Below the pieces are notes generated by a model, which was not told where the DNA came from, ran no database searches, and saw nothing but the letters and a program-made list of their open reading frames with translations. From Monarcha castaneiventris obscurior (taxonomy: Eukaryota > Chordata > Aves > Passeriformes > Monarchidae), in contig JAMPIT010000481.1 of NCBI GenBank assembly GCA_026261815.1, positions 4,525,501 through 4,589,500 on the forward strand: a DNA stretch of 64,000 nucleotides, given 5' to 3'. Each line of letters begins with the position of its first letter. The first letter of the stretch is position 1. This document shows positions 45,967-59,697 of this stretch, one piece after another. The position numbers and the translations under genes are program-made.

Positions 45967-48900
45967 TAAGAACAGTTCATTTATTTCACCTTCTTCATTT
46001 TCATGAATCTTGACCTATGGGCTTTGCCATGTTTGGGTTACTTTGGGCCAAGATAATTAGGATTTTAACTAGAAACATAATCTACATTTACACCAGAGTG
46101 AGGGAATAGTGGTATTATGGGATATGGCAGCTGCTGCTGGGTTTAGTTCAGGTAACACAGGTGAAATGATATTAATGTGAAGAGTCAGCAGGAAGAAAAA
46201 ATCCTCTGTATTCAGGATATTCTAAGGCATTGCTTCTTCTCCTTTACACCTCTTCTTCCACCTGTCCATGGAGTTCTGCCTCCAGACCCCAGGGAAGAGT
46301 CAGGTAGGGGCAGGAGGATGGGATGAGCTCGGGGTTGGCCTGAGCACTCCCAGCACACAGCCTGGGATGCAGATGGAAGGATCAATGTCCAGGTACCTTC
46401 CAGGGGGCTGTGGTGAAGTTTTCCAGCTGTAAAATGAAGGCTGTGGTGTTTATTTAGCACTAACACTTATGCAGGAGAGGTGTGAAAGCACTTCATGGAA
46501 GTCTGCACTTCTGTAATTACAGCTACTCTGTAAACAGCATTCAAAAAAAAATTTTAAATACTTAAAAAACCGAAGTTACTAAACATAGGGATTCTACAAA
46601 ATGTTACAATGCACCATGGAATTTCAGAAATTTCATTTTATCCAGAAAACAAACAGAGGAGGGAGTGGAGCAAAAAGAACACAGTTTTTATCTCCACGCT
46701 CCTCATTTCTGCAAGGGGGAGGTGTGCAGCAAAAACAAACCCAGGCCCTTCACACTCACCAATCAGAACCTTAAATCTCATTTAAAGCTTTGAATGCTTT
46801 GGAAAAGGGTGTCCCAGCAGTTCTTTCACACCAGAGTCTGTGTCTGACCACAAACCAGATGCACACTCAATCCCAGGCAAGCACACAAAGAGCACCCAGG
46901 ATATTTAAATAAGTCACTCCTTCTGGAGCTGGGAGAAATCCCTGGGGTGTTGCAGCTCTTCTGAGAACCCCAAAGCTTTTTGTCAGAAATTCAGCACATA
47001 CCTGACCAAAAAAAAAAAAAAGTTGTCTGACTGGTTTTGTTGTTTCAGCTGTGCTGAAGCAGGGAAGCAAACAAAGCGTCAGCATTTCAATTAACTTTCA
47101 ACTCTGATGATATTTTCAAGTAAATATTTATCGGTGTTGATGCCTCCCCCCAGCAGCTCAGCTTCAGCATTTTGTATTGAACAAATTGTTGGTCGCTATC
47201 AGAGATAAATAACGTGGGTATTTCTCTCGAGGAGGAATTATGTCACTGCATCCTTCCCTGAGCTCTGGATTTCTTGTCTCCTCTGCTGGAATTTGTCCAG
47301 AAGGGGAGGTCTCACATCTCTTTTTTAGCACTTGGCCAGATGAATGAGTTGTGATAGGAGATCTCCCCGATCTCAATGCAACCTGCAGTAAATGTAGGTT
47401 ATTTTCTCTGCTGTCAGGAAGTGGCTGCCAGGCCCTGAGCATCTTTCTGCTCCAATGGTAAAAACAAGCACCAAAGGATGTCAGGTCAAACTCTCATCTC
47501 TCCCTTTCCACTCCATGCTGGCCTTAAAAAGAATGAAGTTTTGCTTTGCTGTTTCCAGCTGATTTTAGCAGAAACTTGTCCCAATGCATCTTAGTGTTTT
47601 CTTTTTGATATTTTCAAAAGATCTTCCAATTAACTGGTAATAATCCCAAATGCAGCACTCAGAGATGTGGGGTTTATTAGGACTTGGCAACTTCAAAGCA
47701 GCAGCAGCCCCGAGATTATCCAATTGCAGCTCCTGGCAGCAGCTGTTAAATCTTAAATTGCTGAAACTTTATCTCCCATGCAGGATGATAGAGCCCGGCA
47801 AAATTGTGTGAAAATGCACAGGGACAAATCTGAAACTTGCATCCTTTCATACTTCAGTAAAACTACAAGTCAAGGGGGGAAAGGCCTTAGGAAAGTGGTG
47901 ATCAGCAGACAGCATGGAGACAGCTTATCTCTTTGATCAGAAGATACTGGTTTTAAATCACAGGTAAATAGGCTTTTGAAGTATGGCAGACTATTTAATC
48001 TCCAACCACCAACATAAATTATTTTTTTTACCCGTTTTAATCAGGAAAAGTGACTATTTCAGCTTCGAGGGAAAGTGTCTTGAGCAGGGTGACCCGGTTA
48101 TGCTGCAGGGTGGTTGTTTCACCACACCCACAGCAGCGAGACACTAAACACCGGTAAATAACCCAAAAAGTACGGGCTGGAGAGAAGACCTTTTATAGAT
48201 GTGCCTGAAAGAACTAGGAGTGCCTTTATTGGTATTTATTCAGCCCAGCTATTCAGTTGCTGTGATTCAAACACGTGCTCATATTTCTCTATTTCCCTGC
48301 ACCAGTTTAAAATCTGCATTTCTCCTGGTGAAAGATCGGCCTTGCAGAACCAAGGGTCAATGTGTAATCTTTCCTATCTCTTGGAGTAAATTTGCCTCTC
48401 GATATCCCTCCCCGTGCATTCTTTTCCAGAGTGTGATTGTTAAAATCAGGGAGCAATCTCGGGAAGAAAGAAAAGCTAAATGCGATTAAAGTTTGAGCTG
48501 GCCCTTGATTTGCATGCAGATAGCGCCATTGAAACCTCTCTTTCTTAAAGATTTTTTGTTGTTGTTGTTTCCTGCTCTGAATCTGTGTCTATCGAAGTTC
48601 TAACAGCTCAGGGGAGGTGAAGTTGATTTATTGGAGGTTTAGGGCTGTTACAAATGCAGGTCTCTCATTCAGTCACTCAGGCTTGAGGTCAGATTGGATG
48701 GGGAGCAGTTGCAATTTGTCTGTGGTGATGAACTCTCATTATCTTAATATCCCAAGCAAGGTACCTGCTAGCAGCAAAACCACTTCCTTTGCATCACTGG
48801 GTGACAAAAAACCAACCTGAGTCTGTGCATTATTATCTGCCAAAGCTTTAAATCGGCACTTCCTGAAGAAAAAAGAGCAAAAACTCTTGAGCTCAGTGCT

Positions 48901-50802
48901 CAGCTGGGCAAGGGGATGAATATACGACAGGTTAACCTCACATTCTATTTGATAAAAGTCTCAAACGTTAAATCATTTCATTCCTTTAATTTGGTTTAGT
49001 GGGCAAAACTTCAGCAAAAAGGTGGAGGGACAGAGCAAAATGTAAATATAAGAAACTGTCAGGCAGCAGCCCGAGGTGGGAAACTGCTGTGATGGGAAGG
49101 AAATACTTTGGGGGAAGAGGCTCAGGTCTGACACGTGTGTGATCATCACAAAACTTCTTCTTCTCACAGTGATAGAAATAATTTGATCCAAAGCCTCTAA
49201 ATTCAAGAGAAGGCAAAAGGTATTTTTACCTCAGGACAGTTTAACATCCCTGAAAGTGATCTTTAATGGGCTTAAGGACATTTTATGACTTAGATGCTGA
49301 GGTAAGAGGAGGAACAATGGCCATTCTTTTGGCTCCCTGTTAAGATCTTCGTGGTTCTGTTTTGACTACAGCAATTAAATACAGCGGTGCTCAGACTGAA
49401 AATGTTATTTAGGATAAGAACTGGGGAGAAAGTGAGAGATTTTTGAAGGTTAACCATAAAAGCTCTGTCTGAAGGCATAACACAGGGAAATTCTTCCACC
49501 CAGGCTGCCTGGAATATCTGATCCATGATCACTTCTGCAAGGACTGAGCAGCAGAAGGCGAACTTGGAAGTAAAAAGCAAGAGCTGAGAACTTTGCCCTG
49601 TAGATTCAGGTGTATCTTAGAACAAAAATAGACACAGAGCTGTCAGTGCAGCAGGGTTTTTTCTGCCCACAGATGTGGTGTGCACTTTCAAATCACCTGT
49701 AAAGCGATTAAAAGCTTTTTGTTCTAGCTCAGAGCAAGGGAAGTTTCTCCATGTATTTTTAATGTGGGAATAGATCCCTGATGTGGACAGGCACTAACAT
49801 CCACTGGCATCTCGATATTGATTAAATATCAAAGCAGTTATTATTTGTGACTGATCCTCACTCGAGCAGCACGAAACATTTTGGTGAGTCAGCTCTCGAG
49901 AGCGGCGTTTTAAAGGATAAAAATCCGGTACAGCGTGTGTGCCGTGAGATGTTGTAACACACACAGCTCCCAAGTATTCAAATCCAAATCATAAAAACCA
50001 CCCCCTTGGAGCTGCACTGTTCCTTTTTTCCCTGAGCTGTACAAATACAGAAGTAAAATAAATAACAGCTCGGCAAATGCGTGCCTGCACTTCTGCAAAC
50101 GCCGCAGCCCGGGGGGGTAAACATGTGCAGAGGGGTATTTAATGCACTTTTATTTACAAAGCAAGCGTTGATCTCAGGGAGCAGTGGTGCAGCTGGAGGA
50201 GCTGCGACTTTAAATGTGCTCGGTTGGGGAAAAAGTGTGCAAATCTTCAAAGGGGGCCGTGGGTGGCGTCTGAAAGGGGAGTAAATGTCTTGTAAGGTTT
50301 TGTCGTGCAGTCACTCGTCTCTTTCACTGGATGATTTGGGTTATTTTGACTAGGTTAGCTCGCACAATGTCATGAAAAGCACCTAGCCAAGTGTTCCGAT
50401 AAGGGATGTGCTTCTCATCCTTTTGTTTTCCTGCTTTTCCCTCCTCCTCTCCCGGCCCCGCGTGTCCCAGCCCTGGGAAGAAGCAAGGGGGCATGGCAGA
50501 GCTTCATTAGGCTGCTGCAATTAAACCCTTCCGACACTTTCAGAGAAAAAAAACCAAAAAAAACCATTAGGATTAAACCAGGATCCGTATTACTGAGCCC
50601 ATTCCACACTGGAACTCTCACTTTGTTCCTCTAGGAGATGCTCACTTTCTCTCCTTGTAATATTCAAGGGTATGGAAAAAAAGGGCATTTCTGAATTTCC
50701 CACTCAGTGCCTGTCTACATCTCGCACCGCAGGTTGTAAAGACTCCACTGAGCTTTCTGCAATCCCGAGGTCAGAGCACCGGGGGGAAACAGGTCCTAGA
50801 AC
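45967..50802. other. Intergenic, no gene recognised
   Basis: About 4.8 kb of unique-looking, moderately AT-rich DNA. A GTT run at about 48548-48569 is the only simple repeat of note. Sequence at 47.94-48.56 kb and 49.64-50.10 kb lacks repeats and might be conserved regulatory DNA, but nothing visible proves it. Confidence 0.55.
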
Positions 50803-50885
50803 GAATCCCAGAATGGTTTGGGATGGAAGGGACCTTCCACATCCTCCAGTCCCGCCCCAGGGACACCTTTCACTGTCCCAGGTTA
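50803..50885 (-). mobile_element. Short CR1 remnant, minus strand
   Basis: The + strand GAATCCCAGAATGGTTTGGG, then ATGGAAGGGACCTTCCACAT and GGGACACCTTTCACTGTCCC matches the extreme CR1 3' end. Only about 80 bp remain. Confidence 0.85.
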
Positions 50886-53800
50886 TTCAGCGTTCAAAGA
50901 GAGAAGTGCCTAACACCTCTTGCAAACAGTGACAGTCCAGATGTTGGGGTTTGGGGTTTTTTTAATTGCACCATGCCAATTATAAACTCTCTTTGCTAAT
51001 AACAAGAAGATTTTATGAAGAGTTGTCCCCGAAGCCACTCAAAACAGAATCGTTAGTTGAGTAATTTCAAATCAAAGCATTGTTTTTCTCATGAAACAAG
51101 GCTTTCATTCGGGTCTGAATCTCAAACTGCAGCAGAACTGGGAGAGAAAGGGCAAAGTTTCTCTTTGTTGTTAATACCAGCACAGTCTCAAATGCTCAGG
51201 AAAAGGAGCACGAAGCAGTTGGACCAAAGAACCTGTACATGGAAGGAGGAATTGCTTAGTGCAGGCAGTTCCTTGGCTGTCACACTTGGATAAAAACAAG
51301 AAATAAACCCAAATTTGAGTTGTGAACAGTTTTGCATATGGAGAATTTGATAACCTGTATCTAAAACAAATAACAACAAAGCAAACCCCAAAACCCCCAA
51401 GTGCTGGGAGATTTTTGTTGAAATTCTTGTTGGTTGCTGCTGCTGCTGATGGAATGTTATCCATTTTATTGAAGAAAATGAAATTCTTTTTAATGGAGAA
51501 GACCACAGAAGACCCAAAAAGGAACAATTTCATCCCTGATCTCTAATCCTGCTCTGTGCTGCTTTGTCTTCTATCACTAAAATCAGAATTTAAAGATTGA
51601 AAAGCCAAATTAAATACATTTTATAGGTTATCTGAGCGATGAATTTGTTCCAGGGAGTGCAATCTCTGTGTTTGCAGAGCGTTTGGTCACCGCTGGCCCT
51701 GCCCATCTCCCTCTCCCGGCAGGATCAGACACTTTTTATCTGCACTGCTGTCTCTTGAGTTTCAAAGCACCAGCTCAACGATAATTTTACAACTCTGGCA
51801 CTTTCAGACTTGCTCAAGCAAAGAACACAATCTTTAAATCCAGCTGAATTCAACACTTGTATTTATTAACAAAGTGGCACCCGGCCAGAATTCCCAACAC
51901 AGAACCTGTTTGGTCATAATGCTGCCTTTGTGAGGATATCTGAATTTCTGGAATTCAGACCCACCAATTTGCTCAATGAACCAGAAAGCATTTCTATTTC
52001 GTGGCAGGAGGAATTAGGAAAAATTACCAGCCTTGCATTTTTTTTTTTTTCTGAGCTCTGTAATAAAATTATTTTTGAACTTTATTCTCCTGAGCATCGG
52101 GGTGTTCCTGTACATTCCAGTCATCTCAGGATGACCGCATGAGGAGAAGGAGGAAACAAAAAAACCCAAACAGTACTGAAACAACAGCAAATGCTGTAAT
52201 TTCCTAGTTTCTTTTTCCTAGAAATAACCTCAGAAAAGCTTCCTAAGTAAAGATGGTGGGTAAGGGAGGAGATTTGTTCAGGAGAGTTACACTGTACAAC
52301 TGAAAATACTCTGAAAAGGTCAGCAAAGGCTGTCATTTTGTAATTAGAATAATTTTTTTTAAAGTGGCAAGAGTAAGGTTGTTGAGCTTTAGTTTGTGTC
52401 TCTTTTGAGAATAAGCACTTCTAAAAAGTATTTTGTCTTTAATTGCTTCATGGTTTTGTTCTGATTTTCTTTTTTACAGCAACAGAGATTTTGTCCTCTC
52501 TGAAGAAGTGTGAAAACCTTTCCTGTAATTTCTTGCGTCACTTTTGCCAGGAAATTTGGACAGTGCCAGGATGTCCCATCATTAATGTGTAAGTTGATGA
52601 CTTTTTTTTTTTAATGTTTAACAAAATCAGCACCATTTGTTGTTTGTTGCTTAGGGGGAAATGCCTTCTCGACTTCAACTTTTGGTTGTTGTGACACTGT
52701 TACTTCACTGTGGCTGAGTCTATCAGAGTTTGTGTTTGGGAGTTGCATTTGTAAATAAAATTAGAAGATCCCTTCAGCTCTGTTCCTAGAACATAAATTT
52801 TTGATAAAAAGACCGTGTATCTTGCATGTATCCATGGAAATTCAGGGAATATAACTTGTTTATTTCAGCTGCCATAATCCCCATTGTCCTGTTCTTGAGG
52901 TTTGCTGATAGATTTAGAGGTGCTGGAAAAGATCAGGGGTCTGGTAACCCAAATAACTCAGGCTGAGTTGAGGAGATGTTTGGATGATGAACTGAGAAGA
53001 ATTCCCCAAACATTTGGTATCTGGATTTTCTCTACAAGTGGTTTACTTGGATTGTGAAAGATTTGGGAGATCTCAGACTGTGTTCAACCACGTTCAGGGC
53101 TTCTAGGGGCTGTCCTAGCAAAAGCTGTGATCCAAGCTGTGAGCTTAGTTTCTCAACACAAGGCTGGGTGTCCTGGCCATGCCCAAGCCTTTTCCAAGGG
53201 GTGTTCCAAGGAAATCCCATCTCCTGCTGTCCTGTGCCCAGTGGAGATGGGAGCCGGCCACACTCAGTAGCCACCACTGAAATTGCACCATTTCCAGATG
53301 ATTTTTCGATTTGAATGTCTCAGCAAATGCTGTCAGAGGCCAATGCTATGTCTTATTTTTATTTTTTAAGCCTTTCACTTCCTCTTTTGGTTTTCTCCTT
53401 GGGCTTGCTCGCTCTGACACTGCTTTGCTACTGAGTATTTCACATCCTTCCAAACATCAATGAAAAGCCAAAGATTGCAGGTGGAGGAGTCGGTTCTGAA
53501 GCAGTGGCAGAGATGCTGGACGATCAGATCTTTCATTTTTCTGCTTTAAATTGATGGTCACAAACCAGGAAAACACTGCTCCAGGTGCTGCCCCAACCCA
53601 GCATTCCCTGTCCTCCTGTCCTTGGCATCCTCTCACCTTCTGCCTGTAAATTTGCATGTTCCAGACACTGTGATGACCACGCAGAACCAGAACGAATCCT
53701 TCACTTCAGATTTGAGCAGCAGACAAAGAACCTTTGGGGTTTTTTTGTTTTATTTTTGTTTTCCTCTGTTTCCTCCTCTCTGTTTCTGTATCACTTCACT

Positions 53801-53899
53801 TCTCCATGTGCTGGTTCTGCCTTGTTTGGGTATCACTTTCCAGTGCTGATCCATCCATCCCCGTGTCCCTCGTGCACAGGTGAGGGACCTTTGTCACCC
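50886..53899. other. Intergenic, no gene recognised
   Basis: About 3 kb with ordinary composition and short T-runs (52030-52041, 52600-52612). No coding exon, RNA gene or transposon can be supported. Confidence 0.55.
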
Positions 53900-54372
53900 T
53901 GATGCCTTTCCTGGTATTAAAAATCAAGAGGCAAACACGGTTAGAAGGGGAAAAAGGGTTTTACCTTGGTATTTATTGTAAGGACCCTTAGGTGCACCAC
54001 GAACAGGTCGAACACACCTCTGTGCACCCTCCCATCCCCACTGCAAAGTCCCCCTCTTCTAGATCTGGTCTTACATTCTAGGTCTTACTCATTAGCATAT
54101 CTATCAAATATTCCCCAATGAGAGGCTCAAATGAGCCCCCCCTCCCAAGGAACCTTCCCCTGGATGGTTCTGGCTTAGTTTACAAAATGTGTTCTGGAGA
54201 GGACCTTGGGCTCTGGGCACCCTGGCACCCGAACTACGAAGCCTCTAAAATGTTTAGTCTCTTAGCTTAACAAACAAGTCCAAGAATGTAGGCAAAAAGC
54301 ACCAAGAATACAGAAGTTGCAAAAAGGTATAACAGGGGTATAAAAGAAAAGACAAAATTCATCATGGCATCA
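53900..54372 (-). mobile_element. Solo LTR of an endogenous retrovirus (likely minus strand)
   Basis: A 473-bp block is bounded by the inverted termini TGATGCC (53900) and GGCATCA (ending 54372), the TG...CA pattern of LTRs. Read on the minus strand it has an AATAAA signal (TTTATT on + at 53972-53977) about 75 bases before its 3' end, as expected for an LTR. The flanks show no primer-binding site or polypurine tract and no retroviral frame, so it appears to be a solo LTR. A clean target-site duplication is not visible, so the edges may be off by a few bases. The family is not named here; avian ERV LTRs of this length are common. Confidence 0.6.
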
Positions 54373-57300
54373 TCCCAGGTGGGACACATCTGGTGTTGTG
54401 GCTTCTCTGAGCAGCCCAGGCACTGTTGGCAATGTACACTCCCCTTAGTAGGGACTGAGTAGGGACCTCTGTGTAAGGGGTAGTTGTCCCTCAGCCTGGC
54501 ACCACATCACCTGTATTTACAGTTCTGCTCTGATGTGCCCAGGTGAGTGCTCCATTTCAGAGTGGCAGACAGTGGCTTTTGTCCTGGGTGTTTGGAGCCA
54601 TTATTTTCTGACTCTTCAGCACAGGTGGCATAAAGATGGTTTAGCATCCCCTTGTTATCCCCTTTTTATTTCCATTTTAATAACGAAATAAGGAGAGGGC
54701 TGCCCCAACAATCTGATACCTGGATGGGGAGCAGATCTGAGCAGAAATGTGGCATGAAAGGCAGGATGAGGGATGCCAAAAGAAGAGTAAGGAGCAGGAA
54801 GATGGTGTCCCATTTAGCTGGCAAGAGGGATCTGAAGGAAATCATTGCTTTTTCCTTCCCCCCAGACTCATCTCTGACAATTGGTCATTTCAGGGAGCCT
54901 GAGTGTCAAAGAAAATGGTTTGGGTTTGGCTGGTTCAGCTCCCTGAACCAGATGCCTGTGGCTGGAGGTGCTGGCACAGGGGGTGATGCCCTGGGCTGGT
55001 TCAGCTGTAACTGCAGTGTTTGTTAATTTTTGTAGTTTAATATGAGAGGCCCTCCCTGGAAAACTAAATTTGTATTGTTCGGTTTTTTGGCCCAGTTTGT
55101 TGCTGATTGTCTTTTATTGGGCATTACAGATTTTAGCTGCACTTGATTAGAGCATCAGTTTGATTTCTCTGCCTGATGCTTCCCGTTCTCACATGTTTCC
55201 CTCTGCCAGCTCAGCCAGCAGCAGCAGGACACTGAGTGGCTGCATTTGTTCTTCCTAAGTAGCAATTTCCAAAGCCAAAAACATCTTTGAAGCAACCTTC
55301 TCTTGCCTAGCCTCAATTCTTGACTTCACCCTTCTAAAGGATAGACCAAAATCTGTATCTCAGTGTCTCATCTCAGTGTGGTAGCAGGAGGCAAAGTAAA
55401 TAAACGGAGTGGGACTCACAGCCTTGGGTTTCAAGTCCTGCCAGGCATAAAGGTGCTAAAGGATAACCCTGTCCTGCCTTGTCATGGCCATGCACTGCCC
55501 AGGGATCCTTGGGAGGCCCTCAGGGATCTGCTCTTAGGGATTCCATGGCCAATAAGACAATTTAAAGCAGCACTTATCCCATATAAAGACTTACTAGTGC
55601 AACGCAACAAGGAGCAGTTGTTGGCTCCCACCATGGCCATAGAGCAGAGGTCACAAGTAGGAGAGAGTCAAGCTTCTGGTTTTGATTTCATATGAAAATG
55701 TTTTATTATGGCTTCATTTCATGTCCAGGGATCCACAGTTGAATCACACATCATTCAGCCTCTTAATTTCCTGTAATAAAAATATAAGTGTTCAGATAAA
55801 GAAGTTCAAAGACGTTCACTTGAAAACCATGGGGTTGAGCGAGAGAAAAATCTTCTCTATGCTTTTTCCAGCTCTTACCCAGATCTGCACTGTCAGAGTG
55901 TGTTTGCTTGGTGTCCTTCTTTGTCACCACCCTCCCATCAGGGATTTTGAAGTTTGTGCTTTAATACATTTACTAATGTGACAGATTCCATGTGCTGGGC
56001 TGGCTGGGGGAGGCCCAGGCTGGCTGTGAGGGGAGCTGCCTGCAATGCCAGGGGTTTGGGATTGGGAACTGCCCCACACAGCCCTGCTGCAGGTCTGCAA
56101 CCTGCTGGGAAAGCTCTCAGCCCTTGCTCAGGCAGCACATGGACACTGGGCATTCCCCTGGGAAAATGGGAGCTTTGTCCTAAACTGGAGAGGCCACAGG
56201 AGCCCGGCACTGAGGGGGGCTCTGGGCAGGCCTCACTCTGAATTCTCCTCCAGTTCCTCCCCATAGAACTGCCTGGTTCTTCCCGAGGAGCGAGGCCTTG
56301 CTGAGCTGTGCAGGATCCAGAGATGCACAGGATTTTAGAAGGGTTGGGCAGTGCTTTTTCCCACTCAGGGATGCCTTCATGACACTCTCAGGCATAAAGT
56401 GATTCCTGAAAGCATCACCGAGGCCTTGGAGCCTCTCACCAGCTCAGCTCATTGAGGCCAGCCAGTCCTAGGCCTTGTTATGCAGAAATGATAAACAAAT
56501 CCCCCAAGTCTGTATTTCTGCAGCGTTTTCTGCCTGTGTTAAATCCCACAGAGGCCCCAGAAGCAGCAGCCCAGCGATGAGGGAGAGACAGGCAGCACAG
56601 AGCAGGGATAAAGGGAATGAAAGCTGGGCCGCACAACCCTGCTTGATGTGCGGTCTCCTCTGATATCACAAACTTTTCCTATTAGGAAAAAGAAGCCAGA
56701 AGCCTTTGCCTACCAAAAAAGAATCTTTGATCTAAGTCTTTTATGTTGCTCTCCCCCCAGCCCCCCTCGCTCGGAGGAGCCATGCCAGCATTATAGAAAT
56801 AGCATCTGCAAAACAATTTGCAAAGCTGGCGTTGAATACATCTTGCTTTTCAAAAAGCAAATCTTTCACATAATGTCATGTGGTGATTTTTGTGATGTTG
56901 CATTTTTTTAATGGCCTGTGTGTAGAAGATGGATGTCAAAGACATCAACCCAACAAACAACTGTAAATATTTGCCTTGAGAAAGCATGTGGTATATCCTG
57001 TAATTCTTGGCTCGGCCTCTTAATCTGGAGGCAGCTTAATTAGTTGTTAGTGGACTAAAGCAAAGAAAATCTTTTAAAAATAAATTAAATAAACAACACG
57101 GGGCCTGATCTTTATTAAGTGCTATAGTCCACAGTGGCTTTTATAGAACCTAAGTGTGCTCATCACTCTGAGAACTGGGCCCTGAACTCATGGTTTGAAA
57201 GTTAAAATTTTAGCTGCGTTCTTGGCACTACATAAAATCACCCAATTAAGGGATTTCAGAAACCACTGGCAATGCACAGTCCCCTAATTCTATATTTATT

Positions 57301-59649
57301 TTCCTGAAGTTGTGGCCATAATTTCAGAAATAGTGAATTTCCTTCAGCTGCTGTTGTTTTTTGGGCCTAGGGAGATTGTGTTTTGGAAGAAAAAGGTGCT
57401 ATAGAAAACAATTCCCTTTTGTGAAAAACTCTGATTTGTGTTTTCATTCTAACAAGAACTTTAAATATAACTAGGGATAGCAAATACTTTAACAATTCCA
57501 TTGACATGTGGTTCCACAGAAAAGGTCTCATTTTCTCTCCAGTGAGCTCTTCAAGTGTGAAAAAATATGCGAGCATTATTGAGGGCAGTGTAATGGGATC
57601 TGTGGTCAGCAGTCAGGATTTCAATTTCTTCTTTAAAATGTTAGACTGTGTAAGGGGTGTGCTAGAAAATAAAATATCAAACAGTGGTGCTGTGATGTCA
57701 TCTGGAATAAGTGTTCGGTCCTATTTCAGCAAGAAATACTTCATAAATAAAGGTGGGTAAGCGATGAGTGGCGTGTTTAAAACGGCTAAAAGGAATTTGC
57801 TTTTGCAGTGCAACACGAATATTCCACGGGATTCGTTATCACAAGATGTTCTGGAAGCCAAAGGAAAAAAGTTCGATGTGTATCAGAAATAGCCGTGGGG
57901 CAAGAAAAGGAATTACAGCTTCTCGTGCTGTAAGGCATGAGACACCCTGCACAGATGTGGCTTAGCAAATAACTCTGCTATAGATGGCATCTTTTACAAG
58001 ATCCTTGAGTGTCCCAAGCTTTGAACTGGCCAGCACTCGGGAGATGTTTATCTGCTGAGCTCTGTTCCAGACGGTGATTTCTGTACCTCTATGAAATAGT
58101 GATTTCTTCAATAATATGATGAATTTGCTGCGTTTTGAGCAATCTACTTTCATTTCGGTGCCTCATTTCCCTCTGGAAGCCCGGCAGGATTGCAAGGAGA
58201 CAGCTCTGGACACACTTTTTATCCTAGGAGTTTGTTCTCTGCCCAGCCAAAAGGGGTTCAGGTCTTCCCTGGTGATTTACGGTGATATTTACACAGACCA
58301 AGCCACTCCTGAGCACATGGGGTTTGTGGTGGCTTTTTGTTTCTCTTTTGCAAACACAGACCATCACATTAAACCCTAATTTAAGAATTTTCACTGGCGG
58401 TTTTGCCCGTGCTGTTAACAAACTGTAGATGCAAATATTGTTCCCGTTGCCTGACTCCTGAGGAGAGAGTTCCATTGATATGGAAATATCTCCTTTTCTC
58501 TCCTTTCCATGACCTACGAGCTAAACAGCCGCAGTATTAGATACAGTACTCGCAGGAAACAAAAGTAATGGATCATTCCTAGTTCGAAATGGAACTTTTT
58601 CTATAAATGTTTTCTGGAGGCACAGTTGAGCTAAGAAATATTTTCACGTGTGGGAGTTTTTTGGGCAATAATAAATAACGTTTTTATGCAAAGAAATGTA
58701 AAATTTACAGCTGCCATGTGGCTATTTGTCTATTTCCATTCTTACCAATATTACTGTAAAATAGATAAAATACAAATCAGGGCATAGATGTTAATTTTTG
58801 CTTTAAGTCTCATTAGTTTGAAGCGTTAATATGTGGGGGGAAAATAATCAGACAGAAAATAGGGTGGTTACAACTGAAGAGGATTTTGGTGTTATAGCAA
58901 GAAATAGGTTGGGCATTTAGAAAACAGATCCCTGTGGAGCAGATCTGAGGAGAAATGTGGATTTTAGAGAAACGTGCCCTGAGTGGGACAAAATATTCTG
59001 CTGGAATTTGGGGGAGCTGCACTATTCAGATTATAGAAACTGCACTTGGAACGTGCCGAATAAAAATAATTAGAAATACGTTGCTCCTCAGGGTTTGTAA
59101 TTAAAGTTAGGAAGTCTTTATCCTACTCTGACACTGAATTAAGCCGTGATGTTGAGAAAATCGCGTTTTCTGCGGTGTTTGTGGCTCAGGGCTGCGGACA
59201 GCGGAGCCTCCCTGGACACAAATGCTTTATAAGCAAAGAGCACAGCACCTTTTGAGGAACTGCTGCGGTCAGAGCAGCTGACGTAGAATAAAAACGCTGA
59301 AATTCAGCAGAGCTCTGGCCAAACAAAACTCCCACTTTTCATGCTCGCAGCTGAACGAATTGTAACCTCGGCGGGAATGACGAAATTTCCCTCCCGTAGG
59401 CAGATGCCGGCCGTGATAACACGATTCAAATTTTCCCAGTGAAAATGTCCCCGAATATTTCAGATAGTAGCAAGTATTTCTCAGTCAGAAATCTTGCCCA
59501 GACTCTTCTAACAAATTATAATGTGCCCATTCTGCAGTCGTTGACACATACTCCAAACATTTTTACTGTAAGTCGTGGCTCGAGGGGTTTTTGTGTGCCT
59601 TTGTGTGCCAGCACTCCAAATGACTCATTAGGATGCTGATGGAGGGGGG
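54373..59649. other. Intergenic, no gene recognised
   Basis: About 5.3 kb. The part just right of the LTR (54373-54600) is not recognised. AT-rich, repeat-free sequence at 56.9-57.3 kb and 57.99-58.80 kb, and a moderate CpG enrichment at 59150-59420 with a TGACGTAG site, are possible regulatory DNA. No exon can be supported. Confidence 0.55.
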
Positions 59650-59697
59650 AAAATAAAAAAAAAAAAAATAAATAAAAAAAAAAAAAAAAAAAAAAAG
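59650..59697. repeat. A-rich tract with AAAT interruptions
   Basis: About 48 bp consist almost entirely of A with three T interruptions. This could be a decayed retroposon tail or a simple A-rich repeat. No AATAAA-plus-gene context is apparent upstream. Confidence 0.9.

Noticed and set aside
53900..54600. Complete endogenous retrovirus
   Set aside because: Only one LTR is visible, with no gag, pol or env-like frames, primer-binding site or second LTR in the window.
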